Source: Paramecium pentaurelia
Taxonomy: Eukaryota; Ciliophora; Oligohymenophorea; Peniculida; Parameciidae
NCBI GenBank assembly: GCA_905183005.1
Contig: CAJJDO010000075.1
Location: forward strand, 252,132 to 316,131
Reading direction: 5' to 3'
DNA: 64,000 bases
In this document: positions 1 through 13,065 of the stretch, piece after piece
Position numbering within the stretch: the first letter of the stretch is position 1
Layout of the letters: each line of letters starts with the position of its first letter
Program-made: the position numbers and the translations under genes
The notes under the pieces: model-generated
What the model was told of the DNA's origin: nothing
The model's input: the letters and a program-made list of their open reading frames with translations, nothing else
Databases searched by the model: none

Positions 1-1
1 A

Positions 2-684
2 ATGTTTAAACGTATAGATTATAATAAGGTTGGATTCTTAACTTATCATGATATGATGGATTTATTAAAAGGTATTTGATATTTCTTAAATAAGAATTTG
101 GCTTTTAAATAAATCAAAATTGTAAAGAGAAAATATTCAAAGAAATTGAAGACAGAAATACAACAAAACTTGATTTTTAAACTTTATTATATATTGCCAG
201 AGTTTGTAAAGATTTTGAAAGTAAAATTAAGGAAAATGAAGAATAAATATAATATAGTGAATTTAGTAAGTGATTACACAATGATTGTAGTTGATGCATT
301 TGTAGCATTGGGAGGTGAACCTGATGCAAGTGGATATGTACATAAAAATAAAATAATTGAAATATTATCAATTGAATTCGATTTGAATTTTGATATTGAT
401 GAATTATTGGAATAATTAGAAGTTTAAAATGAAAGTTTGGATTTTGAAACATTTAGATAACTATTTAGAGCAGAAAATAAAAAATCAATAAAAAGAAATA
501 GCAGTTTATTATCTGTATAAATAAATTTTGAATTTCAAAGCTTCTATCACATAGATCTATGACTTAAAGATCAACATCTAGTATTTCAACTGTTAAAATT
601 AGAATGAAGGATTTTGAAAGATTTTTAGATAAACTTTAACAAGAGGAAAATGAAAATATTGGTTCTCCTTCTCCAAAAAAATGA
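2..684 (+). CDS. EF-hand (calmodulin-like) axonemal-type protein, 5' end probably cut by the window
   Basis: Spliced frame of 202 residues from the ATG at position 2, ending at TGA 682-684. Introns lie at 72-94, 266-290 and 515-540. The first helix-loop-helix starts at residue 1 (MFKRIDYNKVGF), so a short N-terminal part probably lies upstream of the window. A second pair follows around FVALGGEPDASGYV. Calmodulin-like proteins of outer dynein arms and other axonemal complexes carry this 'alGGepd.sGyi' loop type, and that is the basis of the axonemal guess. Canonical acidic loop residues are partly missing, so Ca2+ binding may be weak. The C-terminal tail is Ser/Lys-rich and probably disordered. 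The family is fairly sure; the exact role is inferred. Confidence 0.7.
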
Positions 685-890
685 TGGAAAATAAAAAATG
701 TTTATTATTTTATATCTAATTATGATTTATATTAATTATTACTATTTGATTAGTTAAAAGAAGAATTTCATAAAAATAGATATAGTAGTCTATTCATATA
801 GAAATATTAAAAATAATTAAAATGGATATAAAAATTATGTACATTAAACAAAAACACTATTTTACAAAGTCATATGTATTAATCAAAAAT

Positions 891-1296
891 TCAAGATTAT
901 CTGTTATTTTTATTTAGTTATTTAAGAAGATTATCTATAAAACTAACTTATCTAGTTCTTTAAAAATATGTTTCATTTGCAATAGAAATAGACTTATCTC
1001 TTGGTCTATTTTAGACTTAAATTAATGAAATCCAACTCATGCTGTTTAGTTGTTATTACTTATTAACAGGTGATTTCAATGTTGGTAAAGAAGGTTCTCT
1101 TATATTTAAATAAGGTAATTAGTTCTTTTCTTTGCGTAGTTTTATTTTACATCTTCCATTCATATATTAAGGTATGTCATCTTATCTCTTCTCTGAATTG
1201 ATTATTGATCTATAATTTATCTAGATTTTATTATGTTATTGATACTGTAGTGATTGTTTGATGTAATTAGTTGCCTTTTGCACTTTTAGTTAACAT
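891..1296 (-). CDS. small hydrophilic protein, unknown function (126 aa)
   Basis: Read on the minus strand from ATG 1296-1294 to TGA 893-891, with one 25-nt intron at 1221-1245 (GTATCAAT...TCTAG). The spliced frame has 126 residues and is rich in Gln, Lys, Asn and Ser, with no membrane segment and no motif I recognise. It sits 35 bp downstream of the Sey1-like gene on the same strand. The opposite strand also stays open here because TGA is rare, but that reading has no convincing start. The Q/K/S-rich composition favours the minus-strand model. Function unknown. Confidence 0.5.
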
Positions 1297-1331
1297 TTAA
1301 TATATTTATTATAGATTATTAAAATAATCAT

Positions 1332-3842
1332 TCAACTTCCTTTTAATTTTGAAATACCTCCAAATATTAATGGAACCACAGCTTAATTCAAAGTTTTAAA
1401 GACCCATTAAAATGCTAGTTTAGGTAAACTATGTAGACCTAATAAAATAGAATATTGATAATTTACCAATAGCAATACAAAATCCAACAAAACATAAGAT
1501 TATCAAGATTGGATAGAGGAACAATGGATTACCCATCCATCTTAAGACATCATCATACATAAAGAATAATAATAAAAACCAAAATGGCTTTGGAATATTT
1601 TAAAGGAAATCTTGTTTCTAAGAAATGAATGCATATTTAAATTTACATGTTTTTGAATAGCATCTTAATATTAGACATCAATATCTTCTGCTAATTGCAT
1701 TTTCACTTATGTATAAAAAACTTCATTAAGTACAACATCATCAGAATCAGTATCTGAGGATATTTAATATTATATTTTCTAACCTGATGGTATTAAAAGA
1801 GTTTTAGCTTTTTATTTAAAGTTAGCTGATTATTTTATGTATTTAATTTTTCTAATTCTCAATAAATCCAATAATGAAAATACTTTATCTCTAGCTTCTG
1901 TATAGAAATGAAAGATTTCTTCTTCAGTTAATTTTTACCAATTTCTAGGTTATCCATCAGGAGCTCTAACAAATTATGCTTTGAATTATTGAAATAATTA
2001 ATCTTTAAATCTACCACTTGCAACTGAAATTACTTATTTTAGATTATGAAAACTATCTTCTTCAAATTTATTCAAATAATCATCAATTTATTTTTATTAA
2101 ACCCTCAATCCTGTTAATAAAACATCATATTTTTAATATTTATCTGAAATCATTTGATAATAATCAATTTCAATTTATAACCAAAATTTTGGTGAGATAT
2201 TTAAGACTTATGAACTCACAATCTTATCACATTCTGATTTTATTATATTATCTAATTATTATTTAAATGTTGCTAATTAGGCTTCTACAAATGACTTTAA
2301 ATGATTATCGAATTATTAATTAAAGAATTTAATATGGTCCTCTTCTTACCATAATCCTACTTCAATTACAGATTTTGTTAATGATTCTTCGAATTTCATC
2401 TTTAACAAATCTAATTCGTTTAATTTATCAGGTAAATTATAAATACCTAATTTTTAATCATTAAATTAAATACTTTCTCTCTTTAATTTCTCAAAATTCT
2501 CTGATAATATATTCATATAATATTGTTTAAGTTATTCTGTTTATCTTTAAAAGAAAGTAAAGAATTTATTAATCAATTCATCTTTTAATTCTTTTTCTTT
2601 CTCTTTATACACTTCAACATGATAATCTCTAGCATCAGTATCATATATTTTTTTAGCTAAACTCAATATTGTTTAACATTATTAACCAAAATTATCAACA
2701 AATTATTCTTTTACTCTATTTGATAAATCCTATATTTTTATTATATTTAATTATACTTCATTTAACTATTTAACACGTTCCAATGCCTCTAATTTAATTT
2801 ATTAACATCTCATATTAGAAATTAGAATCTTCTCATTTGGTAAATTAAGGTCTTTATTATTTGAAATAACCTCCCAAATATTTGATAAATATTATGGCAT
2901 ATCTGACCATCTTACATTTTTCTCATAATCAAAATTTTTAAAAATAAAATTAGGATCTTTTTAATTAGCTAATTTTGAATGAAGCTCACTTGTTTATTCA
3001 CCAAATTCTTTTTTCATTTTGTAATATGCTAATGTAAATACTTAAACACTAAATAATTCATGAAAATCTGTCTCTTTATAATGATCAGGCTATTAATTAT
3101 AGGTTAAATTATTACTTTTGGAATCTCATTCCATATGTTCAATAAATAACCATTCAATCTACGAGAAGCCTCTTCATAATTTGAATCTTCATCCCAATCT
3201 CTAACAACAAAAATTATGTGCTTAACAGTGTCTTATTAAAATAGCTTTAAATTCTATTGCATAATGATTTTGATGATGGATAATTAACAACTTGTATGTT
3301 AACCTAAAGCATTAACAAAAACATTAATAATAAAACAATGTGACATAGCTAATGCCATTAATGCTGTTTGATTTTCAACCATCTACGTATTAAATAGGAT
3401 CACTTACATTCTCTCCTGATTTTCTCTCCACAGAATCTGATCCTTCAACATCTAATACTACAACATTATTTTAGACATCTTTAGAAACCCAAATACCAAC
3501 TGTTGTTTAACCTACACTTTATTACCTATTTTAGACATCAAATTTTGTTCCAAAAAGGTAATTAAGTAATGTACTTTTGCCTGTACTTTGACTCCCAATA
3601 ATTGAAACAATATTGTAATTTTTCCCTATATCGATTATCCCTGATGATTTTACAAATTCTTCTAGTTAATTTTTATCTAATTTCCTATCTTCCAAAGCCT
3701 TTTTGTCAATAAGATGATATCTATCTCCGTAATTCTTAATCATTAAATTATTTAATAAACACGTTCTATTACAAACACTATTAATTACTTAGAAATCATA
3801 TATATTTTTATAAATTTCATTTATAAACTCTTCAACCACCAT
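1332..3842 (-). CDS. SEY1: Sey1/RHD3-family (atlastin-like) ER membrane-fusion GTPase
   Basis: This 800-residue dynamin-like GTPase should tether and fuse ER tubules by GTP-driven dimerisation. The start is the only in-frame ATG (3842-3840) before the G domain. The P-loop GSQSTGKS is at about residues 83-90 and is followed by the family's LLNYLFGTKFDV. G3 is DVEGSD and the G4 region is VVRDWDED. A long helical stalk follows. The C-terminus has the expected membrane hairpin (PKPFWFLLLFFM, then LYPILIILCFVGFCIAI) and an amphipathic tail. Introns: 3383-3407, 3090-3115, 1618-1646 and 1439-1466. The length matches plant and yeast Sey1/RHD3 proteins. Order of domains and motifs makes the family assignment secure. 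Confidence 0.9.
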
Positions 3843-3917
3843 TATAATTAAAATTTATGATATAATCAAATATATTAAAAACTTATTCAGTTAATCACAT
3901 CCTTTCTCTAATATCTA

Positions 3918-4328
3918 TCATATCCATTTAATTAATATAACATATTCATCATAATAATTAACTAATTCATTATATGATATTTTTTATTAATTTTTATCAT
4001 ATATTAATTATTAATAGTATTATTGAGGATATTTAGATTAGATATATTTAATTATTAATTCATCATAATTAATTGAATTTCTATTATCAACATGAATTAA
4101 TAAATAATATTTTTCAAATGGTTTATCAGATTCTCTGCATTCAATTTCCTATCTTATCTCTTCTGAATATTTATCTGATGGTAGACTAAGTTTATTTATT
4201 AAGAAAGACCATTTTTTAATCTAAAAACAAAAGCCAAATTATTAAAATTTATAAAATTATACAGTTATATAGTATTATTTGATATTTTCGAAACAATTTA
4301 AAAATTTCGTTTTATATTGTAGTTCAAT
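3918..4328 (-). pseudogene. gene fragment or gene with unresolved 5' end (about 136 codons)
   Basis: A minus-strand frame stays open from 4328 to the TGA at 3920-3918. From about 4240 on it reads like a real acidic/Gln-rich Paramecium protein (for example KLSLPSDKYSEEI, YLLIHVDNRNSINYDE). No ATG or canonical intron gives it a start: the upstream TGA is at 4331-4329, and no GT...AG of 20-34 nt joins it to an upstream exon. A 34-nt segment ending at the 3' side (GTTATATT...TTAG) could be a non-standard intron giving a slightly different C-terminus. It is either a decayed duplicate or a gene whose 5' exon I cannot place. Confidence 0.35.
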
Positions 4329-4993
4329 TCATAAGCTTTTACTATTAAGAATAATACGTATTTTCAGTAGATTTAATCAAAAAATGTCTTAATTAATAAT
4401 GCTATCTAGAAATTTTGGTGTTAAGTCATAGAAATAATTGATTATTTAATTAAATATTATAAAGACTCTAGATTAGCAATAATTTAATTAATAATTCTTA
4501 TTATAATAATTTAATAACTTAAAGATTATAACAACATTTTAATTAAAATTTTTATCTTTTAAAATATCAATAGACTTTCATAATATATATGTTTCATCAC
4601 TTTAACATTATTGAATTAAATTAAAGTAAATATATAATATGATAGAAGACCTAATCCTTAAAAATAAGAATTTAAAAGTTAAATTATATAAAGAACAAAG
4701 GTTTAATTTAAATTACTTTTGTAAATATTTATATAATTAAAATATTAAATTAATAAATTCTTTAGTTATTGATTTGTTTTATGCATTTATATTAGTATTG
4801 ATCCATATTTGTATTATTATAGTAAATTTTAAGTTATAAAAAATCAATAGTTAGAAATATAAAAGTTTTTGCAATTGATTTTGTTACATTAAAAGATATT
4901 TAGTATTTTATTTAGATAGATAGATTCAAAATTAATTGAAATATCGCATTTTAGTTTCAGAAAGTAAAGATTATTATAAATATAAAATAAAAT
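4329..4993. other. AT-rich intergenic region upstream of the first K+ channel
   Basis: No confident gene. A plus-strand frame at 4639-4878 (79 codons, ending in a hydrophobic stretch) exists, but its composition is close to random AT-rich sequence. The region presumably holds the promoter of the K+ channel starting at 4994 and the 5' side of the minus-strand fragment. Confidence 0.4.
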
Positions 4994-7684
4994 ATGAAAC
5001 AAAAAAATACATTTGTATAAGGATTTGAGGCAAAATTGTTGTCTGAATAAAATGAATCAAATTTGTTAAGTGCTAATATTAACAGTAGTAAATCAATATT
5101 TCAAAAATCATCTCCATTTTATGCAGATTTGTATTTCTTTTAAACAAATGGAAAAAAGCCTTTCAATTATGAAAAAAAGAATGATTTTGTGAAGAAGTTT
5201 ATTGAAAATATGTTGGATTTAGTACGAAAAACAAAAAAAATAAAAAACTTTCATTTGTCTTTAATTGGAGATTAAGGGTCATCAGATGAGATTTTTTTTT
5301 AAAGAAAATCATCAACATTTTCTTAACTTAATGAGAAACAATTAAAGTTTTTTTAGAATCTATAAGAAGTATTAATGAATAAACTTGAAAAATTACCATT
5401 AATACATCCTGGTTAATATATTAAAGTGATTTGGGATATAGTAGCTGTTACTGCAAGATTGTATTTTTTATATATAATCCCTATTGATTTAGCTTGGGTT
5501 AATTAGTAATTTATATTCCATGATTTTAAATACATTTCAATACTGTTTCTGCTTATTTTAATTTTTGATTTGCTAATAAGTTTAAATACAGTATATTTTT
5601 CAAATGGAGAGGCAGTAACATCAAGAGTTTAGATTGTTAAAAACAGTTTATATAATACATATGGTTTATAGTGGTTATCAGTGCTATAGTTGCTAATTTA
5701 TTTCATAACTGATAGATTTGTTCATATTTCACTTGATATTGAAAATAATATAATAAATGTGGGATTGTTGATATTTCTAGTTCATCACAAAACTATAATA
5801 AATTATGCAACAAATTATGAAGAAGGATTGAATATCTCAAAGAAAACATCCTCTGTATTTGCTTTATTCAAATTGATAGCCTTTTTATTTTATGTGATTC
5901 ATTTATTTTCGTGCTTTTGGTTTTGGGTAATTTTTAATAAAATAACTTAGATTGGAAGATATAGCATGGAAAATTATGAAGGAAAGAGTTGGATTATGGC
6001 AACTAACATGTATGAATAGTAATGGAACACCTAATACTTATAGGCTTTCTATTATACAGCTGTAACAATATTCACTGTTGGTTATGGAGATGTGACACCA
6101 TAATCTAGTATTGAGAAGATTGTTACTATTGTCTTAATTATGATATCAAGTATTCAACTTCCTTATAGTGTTAATACTGTTGGAAATATTATTAAAGAAA
6201 TTTCTACATTTTCAGAAGAAAGAAAAAGGAAGTTAAGGATTATCAATTCTTATATGAATAAGAGTTCTATGTCTTCTGGTTTGTAAATGAAAATCAGATA
6301 ATACTTAACTTATTATTGGGAAAACAAAGTTATATCTTAATCTGAAGAAGAAAAGGAAATAATTGATTCCTTATCTGAATTTCTGAGATAATAATTAATA
6401 ACTGAAGCCCATTAGAAAATATTTGATCAGTGCACATTATTTAAAATACCTTTTAGTGAATAATTTAAAAGGTAATTAATTAAGGAAGTAGAGGAAGTAC
6501 TTCTAACTCCAGAATAGGATTTAAAATCAGCTAATGATATTTTACTCTATTATATAGAGGATGGTTCAATCTAAATTTGTTTACAATAAGGTAGAAAGAT
6601 TAATTTAGGGATTGTTAATAAGGGAGCTTCAATTGGTATTAAGAACTTTATAATGGGTACTGAGTCTTTAGAGACATATAAAAGTGTTGGATTTACAAAG
6701 GCTATGATTTTAAAGCGAAGAAACTTTCTTAAAATATTATAGGAGCATCCAGAAGATTAAGAATTATTTTTTGCTGTGAGAGATAAAATGATATTTTATT
6801 AAGATGATCAGTATTTCACTGTTACTTGTTTTTCATGTGGGAAGTAATCTCATAAATTAATCGAATGTCCTTTAATTAAGTTTGTTCCGAATAAGGAATT
6901 CATCATTAAGAAACATTTATATCCTTAATAATAATCAAGGAAACCATTTGATAGAGCGAAAAAGAAAGTTAATGCTTTAATTTTAAATAAAAAAAGGCTT
7001 GAGTAATGTGCTTTATTAATTTAAAAAGATGAACCAATATTATTTTAATTATATAGATTTGATCATATGTATAATATTGATGAAGATTAGCAATAAAAGC
7101 GTAATATTAAATAAACAACTTCATTTTAGCATATAAATCATCAAACTCCATAAAATAAGAGAGAAAGATATTTTTCAATTTAAGATCAAAATTAAAAATT
7201 AATTAAAAAGAAGTTTTAACGTCTTGTTAATAAATTGATATCAATAAATAAAATCTATCCTTATTTTTTAATATAAACATATGTTTAATATGAAAAATAG
7301 ATTGAATAAAGGTAGGTTAGTTTGACTTTATAAATTTTAGAATAAAGATGTAAAAATATAAGTTAATTTGATAACAAATAATTTGACAAATATCATGTTG
7401 ATATGTCATTGATAATTTAAAAGTTATCAAATAAATAGTATATAGACGATTTAGATTTTGAAAGTCCTAAAGCATATAAATTTTATTTTAGGAAAGATAA
7501 TTTTTCAGTTGTAAAATAAAAAAATTTTCTTGAAAATTTAAATATATTAAAAAAGTTTATCTAGTATTTTTAATATCCTGGCGATATAATTAAACAATTT
7601 AATCTATCTTAAGTTGGAATTTTTTTATTAATGAATAAAAGAAAACCAGTTGTTTGTTTTTCGGCAGATAATATTGTGAGATGA
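4994..7684 (+). CDS. six-TM K+ channel, EAG/CNG type, with degenerate CNBD and CCHC zinc knuckle (paralog 1)
   Basis: Intronless frame of 896 residues. After a basic N-terminus it has six hydrophobic segments. The pore carries the K+ filter TVGYGD (GYGD at residues 363-366), so it should be K+-selective. The S6 C-linker and a cyclic-nucleotide-binding-like domain follow (about 470-605). The usual GE...R phosphate-binding cassette of that domain is not recognisable. Directly after it comes a CCHC knuckle, CFSCGKQSHKLIEC (Cys612, Cys615, His620, Cys625). The tail is long, Gln-rich and probably disordered. S4 is poor in regularly spaced Arg/Lys (FLVHHKTIINYA), so voltage sensing is doubtful. The next gene is a tandem paralog. 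The plasma or ciliary membrane is the likely location. Confidence 0.85.
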
Positions 7685-8027
7685 CATTAAATTATGTATT
7701 AACTATTTGTATTCTTAATTTATATATTATTAAATCAAAACAGTCGGTTTTATTCATATATTAAAATATTTTAATTAATTAATTAATTTTAATATTAAAC
7801 AAGAAAGATTATCGATTAAAAGATGAAATAAAAATTAATATAACTTGATTTTCTTATGATTTTATATTAAAATGAATGAGAATACTAATCTATCTAATTA
7901 ACAATATCTAATCAGTAGAAAAACTTTTTTATTTTTTGTTAATATAATTTGTATAATAAATTAAACATTGAAATCTTTTTTTTTATTGTTATTGACTCAT
8001 TAATTTTAATTCATATTAAGGATTTTA
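7685..8027. other. intergenic spacer between the two K+ channel genes
   Basis: About 340 bp of AT-rich sequence with T and TTAA runs (for example ATTAATTAATTAA near 7770). I see no gene. It should contain the terminator of the upstream gene and the promoter of the downstream paralog. Confidence 0.5.
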
Positions 8028-10630
8028 ATGATTTAAGAAGGTAAAAATTCAAAATATAGAACTTAATTCATTTCAGAATAAAATCAAAATATAGGCTAAT
8101 TAAAAAAGCAAAAAAGTGGAGGTCATTATTTATTTTCAGATTCATTTAAAAGTCCATCGGCAAAATAAGAAAGAAAGTATGTATATGTTAGAAGATTTGT
8201 AAATGCTCTAAAGAAAAAAGTGGAGGAAAATAGTTCAATATCGAATGAATTTATAGATTATGTAGGAGATAATGCAGCATCAAAATAATAAAATGGATTT
8301 AACTTGAACTTTAAATTACTTTCAACTCATATGGAGATGGAATTAAAAATGAAATTTTAGGAAAAGATGAAGGATTTAGTTGCTTCTTCTTTTGGGAATT
8401 TAATCTTATGGTTGAGTAGGATTGAATTATTTAAGCCAGAATCTCCAATTAAAATAGTTTGGGATTTAGCATCTTTAGTATCTCGTTTGTACTTTTTATT
8501 TTTAATACCACTTGATGTAGTATGGAATAAATACTCATTTATGTTTGATGTCTATTATATTTAGTCATTTGTATTTCTGTTGATCTTATTTGGAGATTTA
8601 TTAGTAGGACTCAATACTTCATATTATACAGAAGGAATTTTAGTAACTGAACGAAAAAAAATAGTAAAACATAATTTTTTGAAGTGCTATGGATTAGAAT
8701 GGATATCTACAATTTAAATAATGATATATCTTATTTTAAGTCAGAATGAAGAAATTCAAACTAAAATAAAGGATTATAAGATATATCTAACATTAATAAC
8801 ATTCTTGGTTCATTATAATACAATATAGGAATGTTTGATTTATTATGAAGAAGGATTAAATCTGAATAAGAAAGCATCTTCGATATTATAATTAATAAAA
8901 CTAATTGGTGCACTTTTTTTTATAGTTCATTTTTTTTCTTGCTTTTGGTTTTATGTAAAATATAAATTTATATATAATAATAGATAGGAGAATACAGTCA
9001 TAGAGTATATGGTACAAGTTGGATGGAAAAAATAGTAGATGAAGATTGGACTGTTCAATATGTGTATTCTGTATATTTTTCAGCTGTTACTATTTTTACA
9101 GTTGGATATGGTGATGTGACTCCATAAAGTAATCTGGAGAAAATAGTTTGTTGTTTTTTCATAGTTTGTTCAAGTCTTTAGCTTCCATATAGTATTAATA
9201 CAGTTGGAATGATTGTTTAATAAATTACTGAGTATGGGGAAGATAAGAGAAAGAAGCTAAGAATTATAAACTCATTTATGTAGAGAAAATAAATACCATT
9301 TAATTTATAAAATGAAGTAAGATAATACTTGAATTATTTTTGGTAATTAGACAAAGAGTAAGATGCTTAGGATGTAGATTTTATAATAAATTAATTGTCT
9401 GAAATGCTAAAAAATAAATTAGTATAGGAATCTAATTCTATAATATTAAATTAATGTGCTTTATTTAGATATAGATTTACTGCAGCATTTAAGGCAGAAC
9501 TTATAAAATCTTTAAAAAGAAAGATTTTGCCTCCTGAAACATTGGTAGCTCAGAAAAATTAATTGGTTTATATTGAATAAGGAAAAATAGATTTATATGG
9601 AGATAGAAAGTGCAATATGAAACTTGCATCTTTTTCTAAAGGCACAACACTAGGCTTAATATCCTTTTTATTAGATTGTGATAAACCAGAAACATATAAA
9701 AGTCATGGATTTTCATTGGTTATGACTTTATCATAAAAAAAGTTCTTGAAAATTTTAACAAAATATCCAGCTGATTATGAAATATATTGTTAAATAAAGG
9801 ATTATTTGATATTTAATGGGAATGAAACTAGTATATTCCCAAGGAGTTGTTATATTTGCAAATCAAATTAACATTATTCAAAGGATTGTCCTTAAGTTCA
9901 TTATGTAGCAGACAGAGAAAAAATAATTAAATAATTGACAATTGATAAATAATAAACAAGAGCATTTGCCTTTCGAAAGAGAGGTAGGATCAATTAATAT
10001 GGAAAAGATATGAAATAATCACTAGAGAAAAATGCATTTATTATTTAATAGTAAAATAGTGATATTGTTCGTTTATATGATTTACCAGAGAAAATAGATG
10101 ATCAAATAAGAATCAATAATTTGGATTGTTATAAAAATATCAAGTTGGGAATAAAAGACAATTAGTTAAATAAAAAGAAATTTTAATAATTGGTTCGTAA
10201 AGTAGTTTTGATTAATAAATCATATCCTCAATTTATTATAAATGCATTTTAATCGTTCAGAGCAAGCACTAACTATTTTAGCATATTTTCATAATTGAAA
10301 TAGATGTAGATTAGATATGATTATTTAAAATAAATTGGAGGAATAGATTTACATTTATTAGAGACATTAGATTTCTATATAAAGAAAAATATAGAAACAC
10401 CATTAATCACAAAGCTGGAATTAGATTCACCTAAGAATTTTATCCATTACAATCCTAAATGTAATTTTGATAATGTCAATATTAATCAAGATAAAAATAA
10501 AATAAGAATTATTACATAGTTTTTGTATTATGTTTTGTATCCAGCTTAAATAATAAGATAAGTTCATGCTACAAAATGTACAGTGGATTTAATTACATAT
10601 AAAAGAAGGAACAATATTATAAAGACATGA
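8028..10630 (+). CDS. six-TM K+ channel, EAG/CNG type, with degenerate CNBD and CCHC zinc knuckle (paralog 2)
   Basis: Spliced frame of 857 residues with one 29-nt intron at 8955-8983, just after S5 (CFWFY). It has the same order as the gene upstream: basic N-terminus, conserved block PESPIKIVWD entering S1, six TM segments, filter TVGYGD (GYGD at 350-353), C-linker and a CNBD-like domain. It then has a zinc knuckle CYICKSNQHYSKDC (Cys598, Cys601, His606, Cys611). The knuckle keeps the C-x2-C-x4-H-x4-C spacing although the intervening residues differ from paralog 1, which argues for selection. The S4 region (ITFLVHYNTIQ) again lacks an Arg/Lys ladder. The two proteins have diverged widely, so the tandem duplication is old. 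Confidence 0.85.
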
Positions 10631-10669
10631 TTAATATATAAGTTAATTTATTATAAATTTTGTAAATTA

Positions 10670-12860
10670 ATGAAAGCATAACAAGCAGCAACTCTATTAT
10701 TAGAAGAGACACTTTTTCAAGTTGATTTAAGAGCTGAATAACTTAAAAGTTATTTGGAGAAAGTTACTAACACAGTTAATGGACATTCTTCTTATCTGAA
10801 TAATTTATAAATCTAATTGAATCAAGTACTGAAATTACAAGATGTATAATTTTATAATTATAGTAATAGTATGAAGCCTATTTATAAAGAACAGCTAGAT
10901 CAATGTCTCTTCGTGATCAAGAATTTGAATAATAAGTTTCTTTTTAGTTGGAGAAACCATTGGCTGAAAATGGATCAGATCAAATAGAGAATGCCATTTG
11001 TATGGTAATCAATAAAGAGCGAGTATTCAGTTAAGGAATGGCTTATCTATTTAAAAGAAGTAAAGATTGGGAAGCTAAACTTAATAAATTAGAGGCTGAT
11101 CTTATGAAACGAGCATTGAAAGATGATTTAGATAAGGGTTTGAAAGAGCAAAAAACTAAATTATCAGATCAAATTGATGATTTAAATAAGAAACTAACTA
11201 AAAGATTTTAGGATCAAGAAAGATCAGCAACTTAAAATTAAAATCAGTTACAATAAAGTATTAATGAATTAGAGAAAAAAACATTATGGAAAATAAGTGA
11301 TTGTGAAAAGTTATTATAGTAAAGAATTAATGATAAATTTGTTGAAACATCTTGTTAAGGTGTTTATGATAGAGTAATGAGAGATATTGCTAAATAGAAA
11401 GATGAAGGTATTAAGGGAATTTAAAATGAAATGGCTGAATTAAAAGCAAAATTTTAATATAATGATGAAAGAAATTAAGATAATTTTAAAACATTAAGAA
11501 TATAATTGAAAGAAATGAATGATACAATCTAATAGAAATATACACCTCTTGAAAAATTTGATTAAACTAAACAAATATTAAGTGATAGAACAGTTGATTT
11601 ATAAAATAAAGTTGGAGAATTATCTAGAAAAATGGATAATATTTTATAATTAGAAAAATTAATACCATAAATTAAGTAAATGGATGATAAAATTGCTGAT
11701 TGTTAATATAGAGGAGAATAAAATAGAAAAGATATAGAAGAATTAAAAATTAAAACTGAAAATTTTGATGGATAAACTAAAGGAGGAAAAAGTGATATTG
11801 ATCCTCATAAAGTTTGTGCATTAGAAGCTGATATTAAAAGATTAAAAAGTGATTATACAGATTAAGAAAACAAATTAAGACTATTAGAAAATGAATTAAA
11901 AAGAAAAATAGATGTAAATGAACAAAGATTCCTATAACAATTAAACCTTTTAAAATAGGCTCCTTAATAATAATAATTATCCAAAGAAGATATTATATCT
12001 ATTATTGATAAAGAGATATCATAACCTATGAGTTTATTAAGAGCAAGAATATTACAGATTATTGGCTAAGCTTGTGGAGAAAATATGTCTTTTGAAATGT
12101 TTATCAGAAATCTCTTAAATGATATTGCTGATTTGAAAAAGAAAATGGAAGGGTTACAAGATCTTGATAAAAAAATGAGAAAATATATGAAATAAATGAC
12201 ATCTAATGATAATACTGATTTATAGAAATAGCTTGCAGAGTATCTAATAATTTATATAATATTTAGAAAAGCAAATGAAGAAGACACAAAAGCTAAATTC
12301 ACAGCTTTAGAAGAAAAATATAAAACCATGGCTGAAAATTATGGTATCTTAGCTAAAGGAATGAAAGAATTAGAAGAATTCTCAAACTATCTATAAACTT
12401 TGCTTTAGTATAGTTTCATTTATATATTTTTAGTGTTAATCAATAAGAAACTGTTAGTATCTTAACTGGAAATCATAGAGTTGTTACCTAGAGATGTTTA
12501 GTATGTTCAGGAAAAACTAAATTAACAAAAACTGTAGATGTAATAATTATATTTGATTATAGAAAAGCTAAGATTTGAATTAAGCTAAATTAGTAAGAGG
12601 AGATTTAAGACCAAAAGATTTAATTTATGAAAATTCTGAAGTATATGAATTAAGTAAATATCATTCTTAAATTTAGATCCAAATTAAGTCAATTACACTG
12701 CAGATAATTAAAAATATGTTGGAACTACTGTTGGATTTAAATACCCAATGCTTAATCAAAATAAAGCAAGTATTTAACGTATTTCTAATTTATAGATGAT
12801 CCTTCCTCTAGTTCTGGTAGAATGGTAAGACCATAAAGCGCTACATAAAAAAAATTATGA
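10670..12860 (+). CDS. long coiled-coil protein with C-terminal CxxC motif (679 aa)
   Basis: Six introns (10844-10863, 12240-12266, 12408-12433, 12534-12562, 12654-12676, 12770-12795) give a 679-residue frame. Residues from about 90 to 550 are heptad-rich, charged coiled coil (for example LKDDLDKGLKEQ, LEADIKRLKSDY). Near the C-terminus is RCLVCSG followed by a short tail ending SATQKKL. A coiled coil with a late cysteine pair recalls DUF4795/QRICH2-type axonemal proteins, but that resemblance is weak and is only a suggestion. It starts 40 bp after the K+ channel stop. The gene model is secure; the function is unknown. Confidence 0.7.
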
Positions 12861-13065
12861 ATTTTATTAAACACAGTATATTGATTAAAACTTATATAAA
12901 CAAATTTTATCTAAATTTTAAATATGTATTTATATATTATTTTTAGAATTGAAGCGATTTTATTCATTTCATATCCTCAAATCCTTTTGTTTTCTATTTT
13001 TATTTTAAGATTTTGATGAAATTCTCAAATATATATCAACTTTTAAAAAATATAAACATATAAAC

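Noticed and set aside
685..1240. Plus-strand frame downstream of the EF-hand gene, including GDFNVGKEGSLIFKQG
   Set aside because: No usable ATG. The minus-strand model 891-1296 has a start, one canonical intron and a more natural composition.
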